Part shown: in pieces, positions 11,819 to 22,100 of the stretch
How positions within the stretch are numbered: the stretch's first letter is position 1
How the letters are laid out: each line of letters starts with the position of its first letter
DNA from: Actinomadura graeca
GTDB taxonomy: Bacteria; Actinomycetota; Actinomycetes; Streptosporangiales; Streptosporangiaceae
NCBI RefSeq assembly: GCF_019175365.1
Contig: NZ_CP059572.1
Coordinates: 8,781,501-8,845,500 of the forward strand
Length of the DNA: 64,000 bases
Direction of reading: 5' to 3'
Notes under the pieces: model-generated
What the model was told of the DNA's origin: nothing
The model's database searches: none
Seen by the model: only the letters and a program-made list of their open reading frames with translations
Made by a program: the position numbers and the translations under genes

Positions 11819-14800
11819 ATGTCGGCCACCGAGGACAAGCTCCGCCAGTACCTCAAGCGCGTCACGCTCGACCTGGGGCAGACCCGGCAGCGGCTGCGCG
11901 ACATGGAGGAGGGGCTCCGGGAGCCGGTCGCCGTCGTCGGGATGGCCTGCCGGTTCCCAGGGGGCGTGCGCTCGCCCGAGCAGCTGTGGGACCTGGTGTC
12001 GTCGGGCACGGACGCCATCGGGGAGTTCCCGGCGGACCGGGGATGGGACCTCGACGGCCTCTACCACCCCGACCCCGACCACCCCGGCACCAGCTACGTC
12101 CGCCACGGCGGGTTCCTGGACGACGCCGACCGGTTCGACGCCGGCTTCTTCTCGATCAGCCCACGCGAGGCGCCGGCCATCGACCCGCAGCAGAGGCTGC
12201 TGCTGGAGACGGCCTGGGAGGCGCTCGAACGCGCGCGGATCGACCCGGCGTCGCTGAGGGGCACACCCACCGGCGTGTACGCCGGGATCGCCACCCAGGA
12301 CTACTTCTCCGGGGTGCGCGTCCCGCCGGACATCGAGGGCTATGTGACGACGGGCGGCCTCAACAGCGTCCTGTCGGGCCGCATCGCCTACACCCTCGGC
12401 CTGGAGGGGCCGGCGGTCACCGTGGACACCGCGTGCTCGGCGTCGCTGGTCGCCGTGCACCTGGCGTCCCAGGCGCTGCGGCAGGGTGAATGCTCACTCG
12501 CGCTGGCGGGCGGCGTGACCGTCCTGGCCTCCCCGACGGCGTTCGTGGAGTTCTCACGGCAGCGCGGGCTGGCCCCCGACGGACGCTGCAAATCGTTCGC
12601 GGCGTCGGCGGACGGCACCGGCTTCTCCGAGGGCGTCGGCATGGTCCTCCTGGAGCGGCTGTCGGACGCGCGCCGCAACGGGCACCGGGTGCTGGCGGTG
12701 ATCCGCGGCTCGGCCGTCAACCAGGACGGCGCCAGCAACGGCCTCACGGCCCCCAGCGACGTCGCGCAGGAACGGGTCATCGGGCAGGCGCTGGCCAACG
12801 CGCGGCTGTCGCCGTCCGACGTGGACGCGGTGGAGGCGCACGGCACGGGGACGACGCTCGGCGACCCGATCGAGGCGGGCGCGCTCCAGGCGGCCTACGG
12901 GCCCGGCCGCGCCGCGGACCGGCCGCTGTGGCTCGGATCGGTGAAGTCCAACATCGGGCACACCCAGGCCGCCGCCGGCGTCGCGGGCCTGATCAAGATG
13001 GTGATGGCGATCCGGCACGGCGTCCTGCCCGCCACCCTGCACGTCGACGAGCCGACCCCGCACGTGGACTGGGACGCGGGCGGAGTGCGCCCGCTGACCG
13101 CGCCCGTGCCATGGCCGGAGACCGGCCGTGCCCGCCGGGCCGGGGTGTCGTCGTTCGGCATCTCCGGGACGAACGCGCATCTCGTCCTTGAGCAGGCGCC
13201 CGAGGACGGGGAGGACACGACCGCCGCGGGTGACCCCGGCGTGGTGCCGTGGGTGGTGTCGGCCCGCGGCCCGGAGGCGCTGCGGGAGCAGGCGCGGACG
13301 CTGGCGCGGCACGTGGCCGGCGACCCCGGCCTGGCGCCCGCGGACGTCGGATGGTCGCTGGTCGCGACGCGCTCCTCGTTCGAGCACCGGGCCGTGGTCG
13401 TCGGCGCGGACCGTGAACGGCTCCTGGCGGAGCTGGAGACGGTGTCGGCGACCGGGCACCTCACGCCGGGCAAGAGCGTCTGGCTGTTCAGCGGCCAGGG
13501 CAGCCAGCGGGCCGGGATGGGAGCCGGCCTGTACGAGCGGTTCCCGGTGTTCGCGGCCGCCTTCGACGACGTGTGCGGCCGCCTGGACCCGCGTCTGAAG
13601 GAGGTGGTCTTCTCCGGCCCGGCCGAGGAGCTGGAGCACACCACCTTCGCCCAAATGGGGTTGTTCGCCGTGCAGGTCGCGCTGGCGCGGCTGCTGGAAT
13701 CGGCGGGGCTGCGCCCGGACGCCGTCGTGGGGCACTCCATCGGCGAGGTGGCCGCCGCGCACGTCGCCGGGGTGCTCGACCTGGAGGGCGCGTGCCACCT
13801 GGTCGCGGCCCGCGCCCGCCTCATGGGACGGCTGTCCGGCGGCGGGGGGATGTGGGCCGTCGAGGCCGACCCCGCCGAGGTGGAGGACGGCCTGCCCGAA
13901 GGCGTCGGCGTCGCCGCGGTGAACACCCCCGACAGCACGGTCGTGTCGGGACCGTCCGCGCTCGTGGCCGAGGTGGGGGCGTCGTGGGCGCGGCGCGGCC
14001 GCAAGGTGAAGGAGCTGCCGGTCAGCCACGCGTTCCATTCGGCGCTGATGGAGCCGATGCTCCCCGGCTTCGCCGCCGCGCTGGAGAAGGTGGCGTTCCG
14101 CCCGCCGCGCATCCCGCTGATCAGCAACATCACCGGGCTGCCCGCGGGGGACGACATCGCCACCGCGGACTACTGGGTGCGGCACGTCCGGCGGCCGGTG
14201 CTGTTCGGCCCGTCCATCGCCCGCCTCGCCGGCGAGGCGGCGCTGTTCGTCGAGCTGGGCCCCGACCCGGTGCTGACCTCGGCTGTCGAGCGGATCCTCG
14301 ACGGACACGAGCCCGTGGCGGTCGCAGCGCTTGACCGCCGCCAGGACGACGCCGAGGCCCTCGCGCGGGCCCTGGGCCGCCTGCACGCCCACGGCGTCGA
14401 CGTCGACTGGACGGGCTGGTTCCCCGCCGCCCGCGCGGTGGACCTGCCCACCTACGCCTTCCAACGCCGGCGCTACTGGCTCCCGGACGTCGCGGGACTC
14501 GAACCCGCGGCCGGAGTGCGGGACGAGGACGGCGGCCGGTTCTGGGCGGCGGTCGAGAGCGGTGACCTGGACGCGCTGTCCGAGACGCTGCGCCTGGACG
14601 ACGACGGCCACCGGTCATCGCTGGCCGCGGTGCTCCCCGTCCTGTCCGGGTGGAGGCGCGAGCAGGCGGAGCGGTCGGCCGCGGACGCCTGGCGCCACCG
14701 GATCGGATGGCGCCGCGTCGACGCGCCCGCCGCGGGCCCGCCCGGCTTCTGGCTCCTGGTCCGCTCCGCACAGGACCAGGACCACTGGGCCGGGGACGAC

Positions 14801-16672
14801 TGGGCCGGGCACCTCACCCGTGCCCTGGAGGGGGGAGGCGGCCGGGTCCGCGAGGTCGAGATCGACCCGCAACTCGACCGGGGCGGGCTCGCCGCGCTCC
14901 TGCGCCCCTGGATCGACGGAGACGAGCCGGTCGCGGGCGTCCTGTCGCTGCTGGCCCTCGACGAGCGCCCGCACGAGAGCCTTCCCGGGCTGGGCGCCGG
15001 GTTGTGCGGCACGCTCACGCTCGTGCAGGCGCTGGCGGACACCGGCTCGGAGGCGAGGCTGTGGTGTGCGACCCGCGGAGGGGTCGCGGTGAACGACTCC
15101 GAACCGCCGGAGTCCGCCGTCCAAGCGCAGGTCTGGGCACTCGGCCGGGTGGCGGCGCTGGAACACCCCTCCCTCTGGGGCGGCCTGCTGGACCTGCCGG
15201 GCGACCCTGAGGAGGCCGACCCGGGCCACCTGCGCGCGGTCCTCACCGGGCCGGACGGCGAGGACCAGGTGGCGCTGCGGCGCGGCGTCCTGCTGGGACG
15301 GCGCCTGCTGCCCGCCCCGCCCGGGGACACCACCGAGCAGGAGTGGGCGCCGCGGGATCCCGTCGTCGTGACCGGCGGCATGGACGGCCCGGCCCCGCAT
15401 GTCGCGCGGTGGCTCGCGGAGCGCGGCTCACGGCACGTCATCCTCCTCAACCCGAGGGGCCCGGACGCCCCCGGGGCCGCGGCCCTGGTGGAGGAGCTGG
15501 CCGGGAACGGCACGGACGTGACCGTCGTCCGGGACGGCCGCCGAGCGGACCCGGCCGGGGACGCGGGCGACGCGCCGGGCACGCGCGCCGGCACCCTGGT
15601 CCATGCCCCGGCCCCCGGCGACCCGCTGCCGCTGGCGGACCTCACCCCCGCGCAGCTGGCGGCGGCGGCGGACGCCGGCCCCGGCCCCGTCGCTCAGGAG
15701 GCCGAGGAGATCGTGCTGTTCTCCTCCGTGGCGGCCGCCTGGGGGGCGAACGACCACGGGCTCCACGCGGTCGCCGGAGCGTCCCTGGACGCGCTGGCCC
15801 GCCGGACCCGGGCGGCCGGACGCCGCGCGCTCTCGGTGGCGTGGGGACCGTGGGACGTCCGGGACGGCGGCGGCGCGCCGGGCGACCTCGCGCGCCCGCA
15901 CGCCGACCGCTCCCGGCGGCTCGGCATCGACCCCCTGGAACCGCGCCTGGCCTTCGCGGCGCTGGGCCGCGCGCTCGGCGGCGGGGACGGCCCGGACCTC
16001 GTGATCGCCGACGTCGCCTGGGAGCGGTTCGCGGCGCTGTTCACCCTCGCGCGCCGCAGCAGGCTCCTCGACGACCTACCCGCGGCGGCGCGGTTCGCCG
16101 ACGCCGGACGCGACGACGGCGGCGGCGGCTCCGCCGAGGCCCTCGCCGCCCTGCGCGACGAGCTGGCCCCCCTCGCCGGGACGGACCGGGCGGCCGCGAT
16201 GCTGACGCTGGTGCGCTCCCACGTGGCCGCCGCGCTGCGGCACGCGGAACCGGAGCAGGTGGAGGCCCACCGCGCCTTCAAGGACCTCGGGTTCGACTCG
16301 ATCGTGGCGGTCGAGCTGAGGAACCGGCTGCGTGCCGCCACCGGGCTGCGGCTGCCCGCCACGCTGGTCTTCGACCACCCGACGCCGAAGGACCTGGCCG
16401 CGCACCTGCTGGCGGGGGTCCTCCCCGACACCGCGGCGTCCGCGCACCCCGCGTTCGGGCACCTGGACCGCCTGGAGTCCGCCCTGGAGGCGCTCCCTGC
16501 GGGGGACGCCCGGCGCGCCGACCTGGCGAACCGCCTGCGGACCCTGCTGTGGAAGCACGCGGACGCCGCAGGCGCGGAGGCCCCGGAGCCGGACGGAGCG
16601 GACGACCTCGACGTCGCCACCGCCGAGGAGATGTTCGCCCTCATCGACCAGGAATGGGGCGCCGGAGCCTGA
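11819..16672 (+). CDS. One-module type I PKS: KS-AT(mal)-KR(inactive)-ACP
   Basis: The protein is 1617 residues and starts at ATG 11819, 16 bases after the previous stop. A GTG three codons upstream is less likely. It has an N-terminal docking coil ([11 protein letters not shown]), KS Cys near 206 (TACSAS), AT GHSIGE near 640 and a HAFH motif (malonyl-CoA type), then a KR structural half, a KR catalytic half and an ACP with Ser near 1494. The catalytic KR half is degenerate. The dinucleotide loop reads TGGMDGPAP instead of TGGTGGLG, and the catalytic YAAAN is replaced by HAVAG, so the Tyr is lost. The KR should be inactive and the module should leave a beta-ketone. No TE domain follows. The C-terminal tail (ALIDQEW) is docking-like. 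It is the last gene of the plus-strand PKS run and faces the epoxidase gene. Confidence 0.93.
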   Translation: MSATEDKLRQYLKRVTLDLGQTRQRLRDMEEGLREPVAVVGMACRFPGGVRSPEQLWDLVSSGTDAIGEFPADRGWDLDGLYHPDPDHPGTSYVRHGGFLDDADRFDAGFFSISPREAPAIDPQQRLLLETAWEALERARIDPASLRGTPTGVYAGIATQDYFSGVRVPPDIEGYVTTGGLNSVLSGRIAYTLGLEGPAVTVDTACSASLVAVHLASQALRQGECSLALAGGVTVLASPTAFVEFSRQRGLAPDGRCKSFAASADGTGFSEGVGMVLLERLSDARRNGHRVLAVIRGSAVNQDGASNGLTAPSDVAQERVIGQALANARLSPSDVDAVEAHGTGTTLGDPIEAGALQAAYGPGRAADRPLWLGSVKSNIGHTQAAAGVAGLIKMVMAIRHGVLPATLHVDEPTPHVDWDAGGVRPLTAPVPWPETGRARRAGVSSFGISGTNAHLVLEQAPEDGEDTTAAGDPGVVPWVVSARGPEALREQARTLARHVAGDPGLAPADVGWSLVATRSSFEHRAVVVGADRERLLAELETVSATGHLTPGKSVWLFSGQGSQRAGMGAGLYERFPVFAAAFDDVCGRLDPRLKEVVFSGPAEELEHTTFAQMGLFAVQVALARLLESAGLRPDAVVGHSIGEVAAAHVAGVLDLEGACHLVAARARLMGRLSGGGGMWAVEADPAEVEDGLPEGVGVAAVNTPDSTVVSGPSALVAEVGASWARRGRKVKELPVSHAFHSALMEPMLPGFAAALEKVAFRPPRIPLISNITGLPAGDDIATADYWVRHVRRPVLFGPSIARLAGEAALFVELGPDPVLTSAVERILDGHEPVAVAALDRRQDDAEALARALGRLHAHGVDVDWTGWFPAARAVDLPTYAFQRRRYWLPDVAGLEPAAGVRDEDGGRFWAAVESGDLDALSETLRLDDDGHRSSLAAVLPVLSGWRREQAERSAADAWRHRIGWRRVDAPAAGPPGFWLLVRSAQDQDHWAGDDWAGHLTRALEGGGGRVREVEIDPQLDRGGLAALLRPWIDGDEPVAGVLSLLALDERPHESLPGLGAGLCGTLTLVQALADTGSEARLWCATRGGVAVNDSEPPESAVQAQVWALGRVAALEHPSLWGGLLDLPGDPEEADPGHLRAVLTGPDGEDQVALRRGVLLGRRLLPAPPGDTTEQEWAPRDPVVVTGGMDGPAPHVARWLAERGSRHVILLNPRGPDAPGAAALVEELAGNGTDVTVVRDGRRADPAGDAGDAPGTRAGTLVHAPAPGDPLPLADLTPAQLAAAADAGPGPVAQEAEEIVLFSSVAAAWGANDHGLHAVAGASLDALARRTRAAGRRALSVAWGPWDVRDGGGAPGDLARPHADRSRRLGIDPLEPRLAFAALGRALGGGDGPDLVIADVAWERFAALFTLARRSRLLDDLPAAARFADAGRDDGGGGSAEALAALRDELAPLAGTDRAAAMLTLVRSHVAAALRHAEPEQVEAHRAFKDLGFDSIVAVELRNRLRAATGLRLPATLVFDHPTPKDLAAHLLAGVLPDTAASAHPAFGHLDRLESALEALPAGDARRADLANRLRTLLWKHADAAGAEAPEPDGADDLDVATAEEMFALIDQEWGAGA

Positions 16673-16681
16673 CACCGGCGC

Positions 16682-16719
16682 GGGGCCGCGTTCCGGGAGG
16701 CGACCCGGGACGCGGCCCC
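16682..16719. terminator. Strong hairpin between convergent operons (first of two)
   Basis: A GC-rich inverted repeat (GGGGCCGCG...CGCGGCCCC, about 13 bp arms with one mismatch) lies just after the PKS stop at 16672. It sits in the 120-base gap between convergent genes, where a factor-independent terminator is expected. There is no U-tract, as is common in actinomycetes. Function is inferred from position and stem. Confidence 0.6.
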
Positions 16720-16730
16720 GGAAAGGCCGG

Positions 16731-16765
16731 CGTCCGCCCGCGCGCTCCAGGCGCACGGGCGGACG
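16731..16765. terminator. Second hairpin between convergent operons
   Basis: A perfect 10 bp inverted repeat (CGTCCGCCCG / CGGGCGGACG), with a further GCGC pairing inside the loop, lies 12 bases after the first hairpin. It is 27 bases from the end of the minus-strand epoxidase gene and probably serves that operon. Confidence 0.6.
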
Positions 16766-16792
16766 CGGTGACGGTGCCCTCCGGAGCAGGGG

Positions 16793-18226
16793 TCAGGTGG
16801 CCCCCACGATCCGGCTGGAGTCCAGGTCCACCAGGGCCATCTCCTCGGAACGCAGCGGAGGGCCGGCCAGCTCCGGGCGCAGCTCGCCCTTGTGCAGCAG
16901 GGACAGGAACCGCGCCGACCCCATCTCCGACTGCGGCGCGGACAGGCTCATGACGTCCGTCACCACCGCGCACACCTCCGGGTCGCGGATCGTCCTGGAG
17001 GTGATGAAGTCGCTGAACCGCAGCCGGTGCTCGGTGTCGGAGCCGACGAGCCGCGGGTCGGTGGTCCTGCTGCGCGAGTGCACGTAGTCGATGTCCTTGA
17101 ACGCGGCCAGGATCCACGGATCGTCCACCACCGACCCGACGGCCCGCTGGATCCGCCGCGCCGCGTCCGGGGTGTACCCGTCCGCGCCCAGCCGCTCGTC
17201 CAGGATGGCGGCGGACCGCGCGGCGGAGCTCATGCCGTGCCCGTAGACCGGGTTGAACGCCGTCAGCGAGTCGCCGACGACGAGCAGCCCGTCCGGCCAC
17301 TCGCCGAGCCGCTCGGGGTACAGGCGCCGGTTGGCGCCCGACCGCGACCCGTAGACGGGGGTCAGCGGCTCCACCGACCCCAGCAGGTCGGCGATGAGGG
17401 GATGCGCCAGCGTCTCCGCGAAGGGCAGGAACTCCTCCTCGCGTGTGGGCAGGTCCGCGCCGCGGGTGCACGACAGCGTCGCGATCCAGCGGCCCCCCTC
17501 GACGGGGTACACCACCCCGAACCGGCCGGGGAGCTTCACGCCCGCGTCGGAGACGATGTTGACGGCGGGGAACCCCGCCGACGCCCCGGGCGGTGCCTGG
17601 AAGATCCGGGTGGCGTACGCGATGCCCGCGTCGACCACGTCCTCCTCGACCGGGGGGACGCCCAGGTCACCGAGCCAGTGCCGCAGGCGCGAGCCGCGGC
17701 CCGTCGCGTCGACCACCAGGTCGGCCTCCAGGACGGACTCCGCGCCGCCGTCGAGGTCGCGGACGACCGCGCCGGTGACCCGGCCGCCGTCCGCCGCGAG
17801 CCCGGCGACCTCCGCGCGCTCCCGCACGGTGACGCGCCCGGCGGACAGGATCTGGTCCCGGACGACCCAGTCCAGCAGCGGGCGGGTGCACAGCAGCGCG
17901 AACTGGGTCGCGGGGAAGCGGTGCTGCCAGCCCCGGGTCGTCAGGGTGACCAGGTCCTCCTGGAAGCCGAGGCGGCGGGCGCCCAGGCCGAGCAGCCGCT
18001 CGACCGTCCCGGGCAGCATCTCCTCGATGAGGTGCGCGCCGTTCGACCACAGCAGGTGGGCGTGGCGGCCCTGCGGCACCCCCTTGCGGTGCGCGGGGGA
18101 GACGGGCAGGACGTCGCGCTCGATCACGGTGACGGCCGCGAAGTGCCGGGACAGCGCGTGGGCGGCCAGCACCCCCGCCATCCCGGCGCCCAGCACGACC
18201 GCGTGCGCCGGTCCGCCCACGGTCAC
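16793..18226 (-). CDS. FAD-dependent epoxidase, MonCI/Lsd18-like
   Basis: This 477-residue flavoprotein has an N-terminal Rossmann FAD loop (GAGMAG at 13-18, followed by Glu near 36) and the second FAD motif VGDSLTAFNPVYGHGMS near 310-325. An RKGVPQGRHAHLL segment is typical of the squalene-epoxidase-like flavin monooxygenases of polyether clusters (MonCI, SalC, Lsd18). Those enzymes epoxidise the alkenes of the linear polyketide before ring closure, and the same role is inferred here. It starts with GTG, overlapping the stop of the preceding epoxide hydrolase gene by four bases (GTGA). It is the last gene of the minus-strand PKS operon. The substrate cannot be read from the sequence, and a hydroxylase of the same family is the main alternative. 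Confidence 0.85.
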   Translation of the reverse strand: MTVGGPAHAVVLGAGMAGVLAAHALSRHFAAVTVIERDVLPVSPAHRKGVPQGRHAHLLWSNGAHLIEEMLPGTVERLLGLGARRLGFQEDLVTLTTRGWQHRFPATQFALLCTRPLLDWVVRDQILSAGRVTVRERAEVAGLAADGGRVTGAVVRDLDGGAESVLEADLVVDATGRGSRLRHWLGDLGVPPVEEDVVDAGIAYATRIFQAPPGASAGFPAVNIVSDAGVKLPGRFGVVYPVEGGRWIATLSCTRGADLPTREEEFLPFAETLAHPLIADLLGSVEPLTPVYGSRSGANRRLYPERLGEWPDGLLVVGDSLTAFNPVYGHGMSSAARSAAILDERLGADGYTPDAARRIQRAVGSVVDDPWILAAFKDIDYVHSRSRTTDPRLVGSDTEHRLRFSDFITSRTIRDPEVCAVVTDVMSLSAPQSEMGSARFLSLLHKGELRPELAGPPLRSEEMALVDLDSSRIVGAT

Positions 18227-18693
18227 GTCCCCGTCCCGTCGAGGGCGGGGACGCCGCCGGGGGCGCCGGTGCCGGCGTCCGCCTGCCCGTCCGTGTGCCC
18301 GTCCTTGTGCCCGGCCGACCCGCCGACCGCCATGTCCGTCATCCCCCAGAACGCCTGGACGCGGCGTCCCAGCCCGTCCTCGTCCAGCTCGACGATGCCG
18401 ATGATGTTGAAGGTCATCACCGCGGGGACCCGGACGACGACCCGCGTCTGCGTGACCACCAGCCGGTCGTCCATCGAGGTCACCGGCGGGCCCGGCGTCT
18501 CGTGCGCCCGCGCGCCGACCGCCAGCGCGATGTGCTCGCGCAGCGCGTCCTTGCCGATCAGCGGCGGTCGCCCCACCGGATCCTCGAACACGATGTCGTC
18601 CCCGAACAGGTCGAGGACTCCGTCGATGTCGCCGGCGTTGATCCGCCGGACGTACTCCAAGGCCATCGCCTTGCGGGCCGCCTCACTGGGCAT
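18223..18693 (-). CDS. NTF2/SnoaL-fold polyether epoxide hydrolase, MonB/Lsd19-like
   Basis: This 156-residue single-domain protein belongs to the limonene-epoxide-hydrolase/ketosteroid-isomerase fold. From ATG 18693 (GGAGG just upstream; a GTG two codons earlier would overlap that site) the sequence places Asp38 in FEDPVG and Glu65 in AHETPG. These are the same positions as the catalytic pair I recall for Lsd19 domain A. The family opens epoxides by intramolecular hydroxyl attack to form cyclic ethers. It lies between a second copy and the epoxidase, an arrangement like monBI, monBII and monC. The C-terminal 20 or so residues are polar and probably disordered. Which of the two copies makes which ring cannot be told from sequence. 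Confidence 0.85.
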   Translation of the reverse strand: MPSEAARKAMALEYVRRINAGDIDGVLDLFGDDIVFEDPVGRPPLIGKDALREHIALAVGARAHETPGPPVTSMDDRLVVTQTRVVVRVPAVMTFNIIGIVELDEDGLGRRVQAFWGMTDMAVGGSAGHKDGHTDGQADAGTGAPGGVPALDGTGT

Positions 18694-18729
18694 GCACACC
18701 TCCGGGACGGTCGGCCGACCTGGGTGAGG

Positions 18730-19191
18730 TCAGCCGACGACTTTCAGATCCGACCTTCCCCAGAACGCCTTGAGCTCCTGGACGAGGCCGTCGGGGCCGA
18801 CCCGGAGCATCAGCACGTAGTAGCGCTCCAGGCGCGTGCCCTCCGGGTCGGCGGGGGGCTCCAGCCAGCCGCGTCCGGCGTAGACCGGGCCCCGGGGCAG
18901 GTAGTCCATGACGGACGTGACCGACGTCAGCACGTGCACGCCGTCCTGGCCGGCGACCGGCGCGCCGGGCACCTCCCGGGCGTGCGCGGCCACGGCCTCC
19001 TCGACGTGGGCGCGCAGCGCGTCCCGTCCCGTCCGCCGGCCCGAGCCGACCGGGTCCTCGAAGGCGACGTCGCCGGCGTACAGCGCCATCACCCCCTCCA
19101 CGTCGCCGGCGCTCAGCAGCCGGCAGTGGTCGAGCACCAGGTCCTTACGGCTGCGCTCGCTGGTCAGTTTCGTCGTGAGCAGGCTCGCCAA
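18730..19191 (-). CDS. NTF2/SnoaL-fold polyether epoxide hydrolase, second copy
   Basis: This 153-residue protein is a paralogue of the neighbouring hydrolase, with the same FEDPVG motif. Asp46 and Glu73 (HAREVPG) are 27 residues apart, as Asp38 and Glu65 are in the sister protein, so the catalytic Asp/Glu pair is intact. A C-terminal AFWG motif is shared by both. The best start is TTG 19191, preceded by GGGAGGGAGA at good spacing. This start lies inside the last 47 bases of the upstream PKS gene, so the genes are translationally close. The role is inferred as a second epoxide-opening cyclase acting with the sister enzyme after epoxidation. Confidence 0.83.
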   Translation of the reverse strand: MASLLTTKLTSERSRKDLVLDHCRLLSAGDVEGVMALYAGDVAFEDPVGSGRRTGRDALRAHVEEAVAAHAREVPGAPVAGQDGVHVLTSVTSVMDYLPRGPVYAGRGWLEPPADPEGTRLERYYVLMLRVGPDGLVQELKAFWGRSDLKVVG

Positions 19192-22100
19192 GGCCCGTCT
19201 CCCTCCCCAGATCGCGGTCGATGAACTCGAAGATCTCTTCGGCGCTGGACGCCCCGATACGGTCGGCCACGCCTGTGGGCGCGGCGCCGTCCTGCCCGTT
19301 CCGCCCGTCGGTCCCGCCGAGGCGTTGCAGGGTGCCCCGCAGCCGCCGCGCGAGCGTCTCCCGCGCCGCCTCGTCCGCGGAGGCGAGCCGGAGCGCCTGC
19401 TCCAGCCGGTCGATCTCCGTCAGCGCCGAGGCCAGCGGGTCGGCCTCCGGCGGGTCCAGCTCGGCGAGCAGGTAGCGGGCGAGCTCGGCCGGGCCGGGAT
19501 GGTCGAAGACGAGGGTGGCGGGCAGCCGCAGCCCGGTCGCCGCCGACAGCCGGTTGCGCAGCTCGACGGCGGTGAGCGAGTCGAACCCGAGCTCGCGGAA
19601 CTTGAGCGCGGGGTCCAGCCCCTTGGCGGTGCCGTGGCCCAGCACCGCCATGGCGTGGGATCCGACCAGGTCCAGGACCGCGCGCTCCCGGTCCTCCTGC
19701 GCCAGGCCGCTCAGCGACCGCGCCAGGTCCGGCGCGGGCGCGCCGCCTGCCTGGGAGGCCGTGCCGCCTACGAGCCGCCGCAGGACCGCGGGCGTGTAGT
19801 ACCCCTGGGCCTGGCGGCGCATCCGCGCGAGGTCGAGCCGTACCGGCGCCAGCACGGAGCCGCCGCCGGCGAGCGCGGCGTCGAACAGGGCGAGGCCCTG
19901 CTCGACGCTCAGCCCGACGACGCCCGTGCGGGCGTTGCGGGCGCGGTCGGCGTCGGTGAGCCGTCCGGCCATGCCCGTCTCCATGTCCCAGTGGCCCCAT
20001 GCCAGGGACGTGCCGGGCAGCCCCAGGGCCTGCCGGTACTGGGCCAGCGCGTCGAGGAAGTTGTTGGCGGCGGCGTAGCCGCCCTGCCCGGCGCCGCCGA
20101 TCAGCCCGGCGACCGAGGAGTACAGCACGAACGCCGACAGGTCCGCGTCCCGGGTCAGCTCGTGCAGGTGCCACGCCGAGTCGGCCTTGACGCGCAGCAC
20201 CGCCTCGATCTGCGCGGGCTCCAGCGACGGCACCGTGCCGTCGCCGACGATCCCGGCGGCGTGGACGACCGCGGTGAGGGGATGCTCCGCGGGCACGGCG
20301 GCCAGCGCCGCGGCCAGGGCGGCGCGGTCGCCGATGTCGCAGGCGGCCAGGGTCACGTGGGCGCCGAGCCCGCTCAGCTCCTCGACCAGCGCGTCCGCGC
20401 CGGGTGCGGCGTGCCCGGTCCTGTTGAGCAGCAGGAGCCGGCGCACACCGTGCCGGGCGGCCAAATGCCGCGCGGTCTCCGCGCCGAGGGCGCCGGTCCC
20501 GCCGGTGATCAGGACGGTGCCGCCCGGGTCGAGCGGGACGGGCAGCGTGAGCACCGCCGGTCCCGCGCCGACATGCCGGGCCTGCGGCAGGCGGCGGACG
20601 TCCAGGACGGGCACCGGACCGGCCTGCGCCGCGTGGCCGTCCGAACCGGCCGCTTCCGAGAACGACCTGCCGGAAGGCAGCGTCACAAGGGTCCGTCCGT
20701 CGGCGGCGACCACCGGCCCGACCTCCCGGACGGGACCCGCGACCCGGTCGCCCGGGGCGAATCCGCCGGCGTCCGGTCCCACTTCGGTGACGACGCCCGC
20801 GCCGTCACCGCCGACGGGCCCGGGGCCGCCGTCGAGGTCGCGGACGCCGACGGCGCGCAGCGCCACACGCACCTCGCCTGGGCCAAGCACGCGTTCCGCC
20901 TCGGCCGCCTCCGCCGCGGGCTCCGCGAGGACGACGCCGCCGTCGCGGCCGGTCCGCTCCAGCCGCCAGTGACCGGCGTCCTCTGGCGGGACGAGGCGCC
21001 CGCCGGGGTCGTCGCGGACGAGCCGGGGCAGATACGCCCGGCCGTCGCGGAGCGCCACCTGGGGTTCGCCGGACGCCAGCACCGCGGGCACCGCCTGGAA
21101 CGAGGCGTCCGACCCGTCCACGTCGAGCAGGGTGAGCCGGTCGGGATACTCCGACTGCGCGCTGCGCCCCAGCCCCCAGAGCGCCGCCGCGGGCAGGTCG
21201 TCGACGGCGTCGCCGGGGCGGACCGCGGCCGCCCCCGGGTGACGAGGACCAGCCGGGCGGCCTCGAACTCGGGCGCGCCGAACCACTCCTGGAGCAGTGC
21301 CAGCGCCGTGGTGGCGGCCCGGCGGCTCTGCTCGGCGACGCCGTCCGCGTCCGCCGGGGCGGTGAGGACGGCGACGACGACTTCCGGGTGCCGCGTCCCG
21401 TCGGCGGCGGCCGCGCGGAGCGCCTCCAGGCCGGGTGCGGACGAGGCGCCGGTCATCGCGGCGGCCAGCCCGGCGGCCGTCGGGTCGCCGTCGGGGACGA
21501 CGGCCGCCGCCGGGGCCGCGGGCGCGTCCGCCGGGATCGGCAGGGGCGTCCAGCCGAGCTGGAAGAGGGCGTCCCGCTCCGCCGACCGCCCAGGGTCCAG
21601 CCGCCCCGCCGGCACCGGCCGGACGGTCACGCTCTCCAGGTCGGCGACGGGACGGCCGAACGGGTCGGCGGCGGTCACCGACAGCTCGTCGGCCGAGGTC
21701 CGGGAGATCCGCACGCGCAGCCGGCCGGCGCCGGTGGCGTGCAGGCGCAGCCCGCTCCAGGAGAAGGGCAGGAGGATCTCGTCCGGCTCCTCCGAGGACG
21801 CGGTGACGTCGAGGATGAGGGCGTGCAGGGCACCGTCCAGGAGGACGGGGTGGAGGCCGTAGTCGGCGGCGCGCGGGCGTTCCTGGTCGGGAAGCGCCAC
21901 CTCGGCGTAGATGTCCTCGCCCACCTTCCACGCGGCGGTCAGGGACCGGGAGGCCGGGCCGTAGCCGTAGCCGCGCCCGGCGAGATCCGGGTAGGGGTCG
22001 CCGGCGGTGATCGGCACGGCGCCCGGAGGCGGCCACGCGCCGCCGAGGCCGGAGGCGGGCGCCTCCGGTGGCAGTGACGCCAGCGCGCCGGTCGCGTGCC

